From the NCBI GenBank assembly GCA_945903555.1, contig CAMDOJ010000092.1, forward strand, positions 1-7,236: a stretch of 7,236 bases of DNA, given 5' to 3'. The notes under the pieces were generated by a model. It was not told the DNA's origin. It ran no database searches and saw nothing but the letters and a program-made list of their open reading frames with translations. Origin of the DNA: Chthoniobacter flavus. GTDB lineage: Bacteria; Verrucomicrobiota; Verrucomicrobiia; Chthoniobacterales; Terrimicrobiaceae. The translations under genes and the position numbers were made by a program. Shown in pieces: positions 1-6,203 of the stretch (its first letter is position 1; each line of letters opens with the position of its first letter).

Positions 1-159
1 TGGAAATACATTTCGAAAAACGAAATCCGATTGCTTATTGGCGAGCGTAAGCCCAAGGAAAAGGGCGCCATGAGGGGGGCAATGAAAGTTTACCAATCTG
101 GAGAATCTGGCACGACGGCAGATTGGATGCGAGTTCTGCGCGAAGGAGAATCCTCCTAA
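1..159 (+). CDS. 3' end of a small unrecognised gene, candidate antitoxin of the PIN gene (5' truncated by window)
   Basis: Reading frame 1 is open from the first base to a TAA at 157-159, giving at least 52 residues ending in WMRVLREGESS. The start lies upstream of the window unless the internal ATG at 70 or 82 is used. The piece is basic and lysine-rich around residues 15-30 (GERKPKEKGAMRG) and then acidic to polar at the C-terminus. Its stop codon directly abuts the ATG of the PIN-domain gene at 160, the usual layout of an antitoxin-toxin pair, and the Shine-Dalgarno AAGGAG (143-148) of the toxin lies inside this frame. I do not recognise the family: no AbrB, RHH or Phd motif can be seen in the visible part. 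The antitoxin role is inferred from position only. Confidence 0.55.
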   Translation, partial: WKYISKNEIRLLIGERKPKEKGAMRGAMKVYQSGESGTTADWMRVLREGESS

Positions 160-570
160 ATGGCTTGGGTTGTAGATACCTGCTTGTTGCTCGACATTGG
201 ATTGGATGATCCAGAGTTTGCGGAGAGATCAGAGAGCCTGATCCTGAAAATGTCTTCCTCTGGGCTGCTCATAAGCCCTATTACTTTTGTGGAATTAGCT
301 CCAGCTTTCGGTGGTGATACGGATGCGCTGAAAACATTTCTTATCAGCTTGGGAATTGAATTTGAGGAGATTTGGGATGCGTTGGATACTGAAAATGCCG
401 CGATCGCGTGGGCTGGACATATTCTCAAGCGACGATCAGGTGGTGGGCTAAAAAGACCTGTGGCAGATGTATTGATTGGCTCCTTTGCATTACGTTTCGA
501 GGGATTACTCACGCGGAATGCGAAAGATTTTGAAAGACTATTTCCCGAACTCTGTATTGTTGAGCCCTGA
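160..570 (+). CDS. PIN-domain protein, probable VapC-like ribonuclease toxin
   Basis: The protein has 136 residues, the normal size of a single PIN domain. It carries the acidic residues of a PIN nuclease in order: D6 in the N-terminal VVDTCLLLD strand, E45 in ITFVELAP, D103 in VADVLIGSFAL, and a C-terminal LLTRNAKDFERLFP stretch (117-129) with N120 and D123. These normally bind Mg2+ and cut RNA; VapC family members cleave tRNA or rRNA and are held inactive by a co-expressed antitoxin. The ATG at 160 follows the preceding stop with no gap and has AAGGAG 11 bases upstream, one of the few clear ribosome binding sites in this window. GC content of the gene by hand count is about 47%, lower than the glycolytic genes (about 58%), which fits an accessory gene. 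The PIN assignment is firm; that it works as a toxin is inferred from the gene pairing. Confidence 0.87.
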   Translation: MAWVVDTCLLLDIGLDDPEFAERSESLILKMSSSGLLISPITFVELAPAFGGDTDALKTFLISLGIEFEEIWDALDTENAAIAWAGHILKRRSGGGLKRPVADVLIGSFALRFEGLLTRNAKDFERLFPELCIVEP

Positions 571-659
571 TGGGAAATTGGGCGAGATTCGCAATAAGAA
601 ATCCCGCACGACCTTTCTGAATCCGGAGATGCTAGAAGTAACGCCTAAGCTCGCCTAGG

Positions 660-720
660 TCACTTCTCGTTGAGAACTGCCACACCGGGCAAGGATTTGC
701 CTTCGAAAAGCTCCCCCGCT
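660..720 (-). pseudogene. relic of the 3' end of a second pgk gene
   Basis: Read on the minus strand this stretch ends in ELFEGKSLPGVAVLNEK followed by TGA (660-662). The intact pgk ends in ELLEGKSLPGVAALNEN. Bases 664-713 match 1227-1276 at 43 of 50 positions without gaps, and five of the seven differences are synonymous, so the copy diverged while still coding and lost its body later. Upstream of the match, a shared GCGGGGG run suggests an 11-base deletion relative to pgk; beyond that (about 721-750) similarity is weak and I would not claim it. No start and no PGK core domain is present, so it makes no functional product. Confidence 0.8.
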
Positions 721-810
721 AGAATCATACTCATCGACTACAAAAGCGCCGCTACAACGGAGTCAAAAACATTCAAACCGCATGGTGTAAACGAGCCCTA
801 ACCTTGCTGA

Positions 811-1134
811 TTAATGGACGTAAACAGCTTTCCCTGTAACTTGTGCACCTGTCCATCCACTAAGGTTACTATTCTCGATAAGAAGTCCATTTGCACCAAC
901 TCTAGCGGCTTGTTTCTTCATTTCAGAAACAGCTCGATGGTTTAATTGCAACCACGCGTCTACACCATTAACAATAGCAATTTCTTCAGCACGTTTTGGC
1001 ATTGACGAGTAAATTTTCACTGCATCTTCTGAAAGGGAGGGGCGAGGGTTTCCAGTAACAATTCTAGAACTGTGTGCACAACCAAAGACAAAAGTTGAAA
1101 CCAAAATAGAAAGTAACAGTGATAATTTTTTCAT
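811..1134 (-). CDS. small lipoprotein of unknown function
   Basis: The 107-residue product starts MKKLSLLLSILVSTFVFGCAHSS: a short positive N-region, a hydrophobic stretch and a lipobox-like VFGC with Cys19 as the acylation site (Phe at -2 is less usual). The mature part is about 89 residues, with a PRPSLSEDAVKIYSSMP stretch (30-46), an EEIAIVN strand (50-56) and a C-terminal QAARVGANGLLIEN helix-strand unit (75-88). This layout, with a proline-rich lead, a YxxxP-EEIA segment and (A/V)GANG(L/I)LI, resembles a widespread group of small periplasmic lipoproteins that are RcsF-like in shape; no activity is established, and I make that comparison from memory of the pattern. No Shine-Dalgarno is visible (an A-rich tract precedes the ATG). 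GC over 841-1140 is about 39% by hand count against about 58% in the neighbouring pgk, suggesting acquired DNA. It lies between the pgk relic and the intact pgk, on the same strand. Confidence 0.72.
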   Translation of the reverse strand: MKKLSLLLSILVSTFVFGCAHSSRIVTGNPRPSLSEDAVKIYSSMPKRAEEIAIVNGVDAWLQLNHRAVSEMKKQAARVGANGLLIENSNLSGWTGAQVTGKAVYVH

Positions 1135-1200
1135 TTTTTATAGATATTTGGTTTGAACCGCGTGAATTGATGCTTTTGAAGTCCAATAAGGCACCTGAGA

Positions 1201-1218
1201 ACTTTGATTTCCCAAAGT
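1201..1218 (-). terminator. small hairpin just downstream of pgk
   Basis: A perfect 6-base inverted repeat, ACTTTG-6 bases-CAAAGT, starts five bases beyond the pgk stop. The stem is AT-rich and no U-tract follows on the minus strand, so it would be a weak intrinsic terminator at best. It may instead mark the transcript end or be chance. Confidence 0.25.
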
Positions 1219-1222
1219 AAAT

Positions 1223-2464
1223 CTAATTCTCGTTGAGAGCGGCTACGCCGGGCAGGGACTTGCCTTCGAGAAGCTCCAGGGAGGCGCCCCCGCCAGTCGA
1301 ACAATGAGTGACCTTATCGGCGACGCCGAATTTTTTGGCGGCTGTGGCTGTGTCGCCCCCACCTACAACGGTGATCGCGCCAGCTTCAGTTGATGCGGCT
1401 ACGGCTGCGGCCATGGATTTCGTGCCTTCAGCAAATTTATCAAATTCAAAGACGCCAGCGGGTCCGTTCCAGATGATGGTTTTTGCGCGGGCAATGGCAT
1501 CGGCGAAGATTTGGCGGGAGCGTATTCCGCAATCGAGCCCTTCAAGTCCATCTGGGATGCCGGTGGTGTCATCGGCCTCACCGGTGGTGGCGTCGGGTGA
1601 GAATTTGTCGGCGGTGATGTAATCGACGGGCAGGTGGATTTTCACACCACGGGCTTTCGCTTTCTCGCTCAGTTCGGCGACGATCTTGGCACCTTCGGGG
1701 TCAAAGAGGCTATTGCCGATGGGCATGTTTTCGAGGACTTTTTTGAAGGTATAAGCCATTCCACCACCAATGATGATTTCGTCAGCGGTGTCGATGAGGT
1801 TTCGGATGAGCGGAATTTTGTCAGCGATTTTGGCGCCACCGAGAATGGCGAGAAGCGGGCGCTTGGGATTATCGAGTACAGCGGCAAAGGCATCAAGTTC
1901 CTTCTGCATCAAAAATCCAGCCACTTTTTCAGGCAAATCGACACCAACAACAGAGGAGTGAGCGCGATGGGCGGTTCCGAAGGCATCGCTCACAAACACA
2001 TCACCCAACTTCGTGAGGCTGGCGCGGAATGCCGCGACCTTTTCAGGATCGGCTTTGGTCGATGTTCCGTCTTCATTTTTGACTTTGCCTTCCTCTTCAA
2101 TGTGGAAGCGGAGATTCTCCAAAAGAACGACTTCACCAGCTTGCAAAGCGGCGCAGGCAGCTTCAACTTCAGCACCCACGCAGTCTTCTAAGAAACGCAC
2201 GGGGCGTCCGAGCACTTCAGCAAGTTTTTCAGCAACTGGCTTGAGTGAATATTTGGCTACACGCTGACCGTTCGGGCGACCGAGGTGGCTCATCAAAACC
2301 ACACTGGCGCCTTGTTCGAGCGCGTATTGAATCGTGGGAATGGCAGCGACGATGCGCTGAGTATTTGTGATCGCTCCGGTAGCCTTGTCCTGAGGCACAT
2401 TGAAATCGACTCGAATCAAAACGCGCTTGCCTGTTAGTGGGATATCTTTAATGGATTTTTTCAT
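1223..2464 (-). CDS. pgk: phosphoglycerate kinase
   Basis: This cytoplasmic glycolytic enzyme transfers phosphate from 1,3-bisphosphoglycerate to ADP, giving 3-phosphoglycerate and ATP; it also runs in reverse in gluconeogenesis. The 413 residues are full length for the family. Signature pieces run in order: RVDFNVP (18-24) and SHLGRP (59-64) for substrate binding, LLENLRFH (114-121), GDVFVSDAFGTAHRAHSS (154-171), the hinge and nucleotide region LAILGGAKIADKI (205-217), IIGGGMAYTF (231-240), WNGPAGVFEFDKF (332-344), the phosphate loop VVGGGDTATA (366-375) and the terminal STGGGASLELLEGKSLPG (389-406). An insert around 122-148 (EEEGK...FRASL) and the FGTAHRAHSS wording resemble eukaryotic PGKs more than the typical Gram-positive or enterobacterial form. 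It lies 137 bases downstream of gap in the same direction, so co-transcription is likely. No Shine-Dalgarno precedes the ATG. Confidence 0.98.
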   Translation of the reverse strand: MKKSIKDIPLTGKRVLIRVDFNVPQDKATGAITNTQRIVAAIPTIQYALEQGASVVLMSHLGRPNGQRVAKYSLKPVAEKLAEVLGRPVRFLEDCVGAEVEAACAALQAGEVVLLENLRFHIEEEGKVKNEDGTSTKADPEKVAAFRASLTKLGDVFVSDAFGTAHRAHSSVVGVDLPEKVAGFLMQKELDAFAAVLDNPKRPLLAILGGAKIADKIPLIRNLIDTADEIIIGGGMAYTFKKVLENMPIGNSLFDPEGAKIVAELSEKAKARGVKIHLPVDYITADKFSPDATTGEADDTTGIPDGLEGLDCGIRSRQIFADAIARAKTIIWNGPAGVFEFDKFAEGTKSMAAAVAASTEAGAITVVGGGDTATAAKKFGVADKVTHCSTGGGASLELLEGKSLPGVAALNEN

Positions 2465-2514
2465 AGCAAATGGAAAGTTGAGTGAGGGGAAAATGAAGCG
2501 GGCTTAAATAAGAA

Positions 2515-2583
2515 TGACCACAGTGTTCACGGAGTGCTCAGAGATTTTAGATTACTCCGTGCTCTCCGTGTCCTCTGTGGTCA
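2515..2583. repeat. imperfect inverted repeat between gap and pgk, dispersed intergenic repeat-like
   Basis: The arms pair in one register about position 2549: TGACCACAG (2515-2523) with CTGTGGTCA (2575-2583), CACGGAG (2528-2534) with CTCCGTG (2564-2570), and GAG (2541-2543) with CTC (2555-2557), with mismatched internal loops between. On the minus strand one arm reads CCACAGAGGACACGGAG and continues with a roughly 9-base rhythm (ACAGAGG-, ACGGAG-, ACGGAG-). Sequences of this kind recur between genes in many environmental bacteria, though I cannot count copies from one window. In the gap-pgk transcript it would fold into a long imperfect hairpin followed by a T-rich stretch, so it could also act as an attenuator, partial terminator or mRNA stabiliser. 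Confidence 0.72.
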
Positions 2584-2601
2584 ATCAATTGTACTGTTTA
2601 A

Positions 2602-3600
2602 TTATTTGGCGATGACGCGGACCATCTCGAGAACTTTGTTCGAATAGCCCCACTCGTTATCATACCAAGAGACAAGTTTCACAAAGGTCGAATCGAGTGC
2701 GAGGCCGGCTTCGGCGTCGAAAACAGAGGTGTTTGTCTCACCACGGAAGTCGGTGCTGACAACCTTCTGGTCTGTGTAAGCGAGAACGCCCTTCATAGCG
2801 CCTTCGGAGGCGGCTTTGATGACAGCACAGATTTCTTCGTAGGAAGCGGGTTTTTCGAGTTCGACAGTGAGATCGACTACGGAAACATCGGAGGTCGGCA
2901 CACGGAATGCCATGCCGGTGAGTTTCTTGTTCAGAGCAGGAATCACCTTGCCAACGGCTTTGGCAGCGCCAGTCGATGATGGGATGATGTTTTCCAAGAT
3001 ACCGCGACCGCCGCGCCAATCCTTGCTGCTCGGGCCGTCCACGGTCTTCTGAGTGGCTGTGGCTGCGTGAACAGTCGTCATGAGACCACGCTTGATGCCA
3101 AAGGTGTCGTTGATCACTTTCGCGAGAGGAGCCAAGCAATTCGTCGTGCAGCTGGCATTGGAAATAATGGCCTCGCCAGCGTAGGACTTGTCATTCACGC
3201 CGTATACAAACATAGGGGTTTCGTCTTTCGACGGAGCGGACATGATCACTTTCTTCGCACCGGCTTTGAGATGGGCTTCGGCAGAGGCTTTGTCCAAGAA
3301 CAAGCCAGTCGATTCCACCACGATGTCCGCACCAACTTCATCCCACTTGAGAGTCGTTGGATCTTTCACTGCAGTAAGGCGGATTTTTTTGCCGTTCACA
3401 ATCAGATCATTTCCGTCGACTGAGACTTCCCCCTCGAAGCGGCCGTGCACCGAGTCAAACTTGAGCATATACGCAAGGTATTCTGGTTCGAGGAGATCGT
3501 TGATCCCAACCACCTGAATGTCGTTGCTGAAATTTTTAACCGCTGCGCGGAAGACCATACGTCCAATGCGCCCGAACCCGTTGATGCCGATTTTAATCAT
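2602..3600 (-). CDS. gap: glyceraldehyde-3-phosphate dehydrogenase, type I
   Basis: The enzyme oxidises and phosphorylates glyceraldehyde-3-phosphate to 1,3-bisphosphoglycerate with NAD+, directly supplying PGK, encoded next in the operon. The 332 residues match the family length. Visible features are the Rossmann start INGFGRIGR (6-14), D35 in VGINDL (typical of NAD+ preference), the catalytic SNASCTTNCLAP with nucleophile C151, the paired histidine H178 in TTVHAATATQ, the substrate-phosphate loop around PSSTGAAKAVG (about 207-217), and the C-terminal WYDNEWGYS. Everything needed for activity is present. The ATG at 3600 has no Shine-Dalgarno; the 5' leader is AT-rich. It is transcribed divergently from feoA, and a candidate promoter lies about 50-75 bases upstream of its start. 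Confidence 0.98.
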   Translation of the reverse strand: MIKIGINGFGRIGRMVFRAAVKNFSNDIQVVGINDLLEPEYLAYMLKFDSVHGRFEGEVSVDGNDLIVNGKKIRLTAVKDPTTLKWDEVGADIVVESTGLFLDKASAEAHLKAGAKKVIMSAPSKDETPMFVYGVNDKSYAGEAIISNASCTTNCLAPLAKVINDTFGIKRGLMTTVHAATATQKTVDGPSSKDWRGGRGILENIIPSSTGAAKAVGKVIPALNKKLTGMAFRVPTSDVSVVDLTVELEKPASYEEICAVIKAASEGAMKGVLAYTDQKVVSTDFRGETNTSVFDAEAGLALDSTFVKLVSWYDNEWGYSNKVLEMVRVIAK

Positions 3601-3649
3601 GATATGTTGTTAATGAAGTAGTGTTTTTTGGTCTAAAGGGAGACGGCGT

Positions 3650-3676
3650 TTTATAGCCCCAGCCCCCCTTCGTCAA
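3650..3676 (-). promoter_or_regulatory. candidate sigma-70-type promoter of gap
   Basis: On the minus strand, TTGACG (3671-3676) is followed after 15 bases by TATAAA (3650-3655), about 50 bases before the gap start codon. Both hexamers are close to consensus; the spacer is shorter than the usual 17 bases. It is the best promoter-like pair in the 189-base divergent region. Confidence 0.5.
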
Positions 3677-3695
3677 CCGTGAATCGTCATTTTAT

Positions 3696-3714
3696 ATTGA
3701 GACACAATCTCATT
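3696..3714. promoter_or_regulatory. Fur-box-like palindrome upstream of feoA
   Basis: TGAGA (3698-3702) and TCTCA (3708-3712) form an inverted repeat with a 5-base spacer. Set against the TGAGAATnATTCTCA form of the Fur box, 11 of 14 defined positions agree. It sits about 76 bases before the feoA start and directly ahead of a TTGACC hexamer (3717-3722) that could be the feoA -35; no strong -10 follows (TATCTT at 3735 and CTTAAT at 3738 are weak candidates at poor spacing). Iron-dependent repression of feo genes by Fur is well established in other bacteria, and a Fur-family gene lies at the end of this operon. Function here is inferred. Confidence 0.5.
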
Positions 3715-3754
3715 TATTGACCAATTTGGGGCGATATCTTAATCTTTGCAGAGG

Positions 3755-3793
3755 ATGAGCAATTCTTCAATAAACGATATGGAGTATCAATGA
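3755..3793 (+). other. possible 12-codon leader ORF overlapping the feoA start
   Basis: ATG at 3755 opens a frame coding MSNSSINDMEYQ that ends at TGA 3791-3793, overlapping the feoA start codon in an ATGA arrangement. AGAGG immediately precedes its ATG, too close to act as a good Shine-Dalgarno. It could couple ribosomes into feoA, but such a short frame can arise by chance. Confidence 0.2.
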
Positions 3794-4014
3794 GCGGCAC
3801 CTTGGATGGCTTGCAAGTAGGTGAATCTGCCGAAATTATTGATATTTCGTCGGATTGCACCCGTGCTGGACGCATGTCCACCTTGGGTTTCATTCCCGGT
3901 CGCCGAGTCACAGTCACCCGTCTGGCCCCGCTGGGCGATCCGATCTCAGTGGAAATCGATGGTCAGGAAATCAGTCTCCGCCGCGCTGAAGCTAGCTTGA
4001 TCAAAGTTAAGTAA
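3790..4014 (+). CDS. feoA: ferrous iron transport protein FeoA
   Basis: This 74-residue cytoplasmic protein has the SH3-like FeoA fold, which is thought to bind or regulate the FeoB permease. Family marks are the opening LDGLQVGESAEIIDI (5-19), the central TLGFIPGRRVTVTRLAPLGDPISVEIDG (31-58), where the (L/M)G(F/L)xPG turn is diagnostic, and the ending ISLRRAEASLIKVK, in which the LR.-EA piece is typical of the family. The length is normal for a stand-alone FeoA. The chosen ATG has GGAG (3781-3784) five bases upstream, one of the few clear ribosome binding sites in the window. The feoB start follows the stop by two bases, so the two are surely co-transcribed. The Fur-box-like palindrome upstream suggests induction when iron is scarce. 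Confidence 0.95.
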   Translation: MSGTLDGLQVGESAEIIDISSDCTRAGRMSTLGFIPGRRVTVTRLAPLGDPISVEIDGQEISLRRAEASLIKVK

Positions 4015-4016
4015 AT

Positions 4017-6200
4017 ATGACCATGGCTACGCTGGACTCCAAAAAATCATCCCTTTCCTCCAATACACTCCCCCTCGTAGCCTTGGTGGGAAATCCCAAT
4101 ACAGGCAAATCCACTCTCTTTAATCGCCTCACGGGACTTCGCCAACACATTGCAAACTACCCCGGAGTGACGGTTGAAAAAAAATCCGGTCTCCTGCGCA
4201 TCGGCCATCAGGATTTGGATTTATTGGATCTGCCCGGTTGTTACAATCTGACAGCTGTATCGCGCGATGAACGTGTGGTGATGGACGTTCTCGGTGGTCG
4301 TCATGGACTCCGCCGTCCGGATTTACTGGTCTTCGTAGTGGATGCCTCGAATCTCAAGCGGAACCTATTGCTGGCGTCCCAGTGCGCGGAACTGGGCATA
4401 CCGGCGATCATGGCACTCAACCAATGCGACGCAGCCAAGCGAAATGGAATCCACATCGACACGGTGTTGCTCGCGAAGCAATTTGGCATCCCCGTTGTGG
4501 AGACGGTAGCGACGCGCGGACGTGGGGTGGATGACTTGAAATCTGCTATTGTAAACGCACTTTGCAATCCCTCCTTTTTGCCCCGAATTCAATGGCCGGA
4601 GTGTATCGCAAAAGGATGTCAGGTTTTGCAAACGGGCGTGAAGGATCTCGGGGGCGATGGGGTCACGCAGGCCGAGGCTTTGCGAGTCCTTTTCGATAAT
4701 GACAGCGTTTTCACTTGTGGTATTTCAGACAAAATCTGCCTCAAAAAAATGGTCGATGCCGCGCATCAGGATATTCGTGGATTGGGGCTCAGCCCCGGTT
4801 CGGCAGAAGCGGTTCTGCACTACCGCCATCTGGAGTCACTGTTGGATGGAGTGGTGACAACGTCAGGATCTGTGGCTCGCAGTCATGAATCGATCGATGC
4901 CATCCTTCTGCATCGCGTTTGGGGAACTTTGATTTTCTTTGTGGTTATGTATGTCGTGTTCCAGAGCCTGTATTCCTGGGCTGGTCCACTCATGGATCTC
5001 ATCGATACCGTAACAGGAATGGCGCAGGGCTTTCTTTCCCCCTTGCTGGAAAATATGCCCGTCCTCCAAAGCCTCATTTGCGGCGGCATCATATCCGGTG
5101 TCGGCGGGGTGCTCATTTTTCTTCCTCAAATCCTGATTCTGTTTTTCTTCATTTCGCTGTTGGAAGATACTGGCTACATGGCGCGCGCCGCGTTCCTCGT
5201 CGACAAGCTCTTTAGCTGGTGTGGACTGAATGGCCGGAGCTTTGTGCCGCTCTTATCCAGCTACGCCTGCGCGATTCCTGGAGTGATGGCAGCCCGCACA
5301 CTCTCGGATCCGAAGGCCCGACTCACGACCATTCTCATGGCTCCGTTTATGAGTTGCTCGGCGCGTCTGCCCGTTTACATCCTTCTTATCGGCACATTCA
5401 TCGAGCCCCGCTACGGAGCTTTTGCAGCTGGGTGGGCCCTCTTCGCGATGCACTTCATTGGATTAGCTCTCGCCCTCCCACTAGCTTGGCTACTGAATAC
5501 ATTTTTCCTCAAAATCAAACCGCAACCCTTCATTCTGGAGATGCCGGACTATCGCGTGCCCACGCTTCGAAATATCTTTCACCGCATGTGGGAACGTGGA
5601 CGCGAATTTGTTCTGCGCGCGGGCACTGTGATTCTCGCTTTCTCCATCATTATCTGGTGCCTCCTGTATTTTCCGAGAAATCCTTCTGTGGCGGAAAAAG
5701 TTCGCGCGGACTTTTCTGCACCATCGGCATCAGCCCTTTCGAATAACGCACTTGAGCACCGCATTGAATCGGCCTACATCGAGCAAAGCTACCTCGGAAG
5801 ATTCGGCAAAGCCGTGCAACCCGTATTCGAACCCGCCGGCTTCGATTGGAAAATAACGGTCGGTGTTCTCTCCAGCTTTCCAGCTAGAGAGGTGATTATC
5901 GCGACGATGGGTATCATTTATAATCTGGGAGCTGATGTGGATGAGGGGTCAGAGGATTTGCGGACCATTCTCCAAAATGAAAAATGGACTTCGGGCCCCC
6001 GAGTCGGACAACCCGTCTACACTCTTCCCGTTGTCATCGGCATCATGGTCTTTTTTGCGTTATGTATGCAGTGCGGGGCGACAGTTGCGATCATCGCTCG
6101 GGAATTGGATTGGCGCTGGGCGACCTTTTCGTTTTTTGGCATGACCACACTCGCCTGGATCAGTGCGGTGGTCATTTATCAGATCGGAAAACTTTTCTAA
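4017..6200 (+). CDS. feoB: ferrous iron transport protein FeoB (GTPase-permease)
   Basis: FeoB is the inner-membrane ferrous iron importer with an N-terminal GTPase. The 727 residues are full length. The G domain shows G1 GNPNTGKS (25-32), the G2 region NYPGVTVEKKSG (47-58), G3 DLPG (71-74), G4 NQCD (135-138) and a G5-like ATRGRG (165-170). A helical linker runs to about residue 295, then the membrane part follows with hydrophobic segments near 301-316, 352-381, 435-460, 468-495, 533-551, 668-690 and 703-722. Gate signatures are present: SYACAIPGVMAAR (415-427) with C418, MSCSARLPVY (445-454) with C447, SSFPAREV (619-626) and the C-terminal MQCGATVAIIARE (684-696) with C686. DLPG is followed by CYNL where many family members have TYSL. 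Two starts are possible, 4017 or 4023; 4017 is chosen for its tight coupling to feoA. No Shine-Dalgarno is apparent. Confidence 0.97.
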   Translation: MTMATLDSKKSSLSSNTLPLVALVGNPNTGKSTLFNRLTGLRQHIANYPGVTVEKKSGLLRIGHQDLDLLDLPGCYNLTAVSRDERVVMDVLGGRHGLRRPDLLVFVVDASNLKRNLLLASQCAELGIPAIMALNQCDAAKRNGIHIDTVLLAKQFGIPVVETVATRGRGVDDLKSAIVNALCNPSFLPRIQWPECIAKGCQVLQTGVKDLGGDGVTQAEALRVLFDNDSVFTCGISDKICLKKMVDAAHQDIRGLGLSPGSAEAVLHYRHLESLLDGVVTTSGSVARSHESIDAILLHRVWGTLIFFVVMYVVFQSLYSWAGPLMDLIDTVTGMAQGFLSPLLENMPVLQSLICGGIISGVGGVLIFLPQILILFFFISLLEDTGYMARAAFLVDKLFSWCGLNGRSFVPLLSSYACAIPGVMAARTLSDPKARLTTILMAPFMSCSARLPVYILLIGTFIEPRYGAFAAGWALFAMHFIGLALALPLAWLLNTFFLKIKPQPFILEMPDYRVPTLRNIFHRMWERGREFVLRAGTVILAFSIIIWCLLYFPRNPSVAEKVRADFSAPSASALSNNALEHRIESAYIEQSYLGRFGKAVQPVFEPAGFDWKITVGVLSSFPAREVIIATMGIIYNLGADVDEGSEDLRTILQNEKWTSGPRVGQPVYTLPVVIGIMVFFALCMQCGATVAIIARELDWRWATFSFFGMTTLAWISAVVIYQIGKLF

Positions 6201-6203
6201 CCC

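Noticed and set aside
476..658. A 60-residue open frame overlapping the PIN gene end
   Set aside because: It begins inside the PIN coding region, has no ribosome binding site and no recognisable features, and extends into the degraded intergenic stretch.
745..811. Possible integron attC-like site (GCCCTAACC near 795, GTTT-like piece nearby on the minus strand), considered because a PIN toxin and a small lipoprotein are typical cassette genes
   Set aside because: The core boxes do not fit RYYYAAC/GTTRRRY properly, no paired L boxes are seen, and the lipoprotein is on the opposite strand to the toxin.
1634..2191. A 185-residue open frame on the plus strand opposite pgk
   Set aside because: It is antisense to a clearly conserved pgk; its composition follows from the GC-rich codon pattern of pgk, and it shows no recognisable domain or ribosome binding site.
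5219..5746. A 175-residue open frame on the plus strand within feoB
   Set aside because: It runs in another frame of the FeoB membrane domain, whose own frame is conserved; the alternative protein has no motif or hydrophobic pattern.
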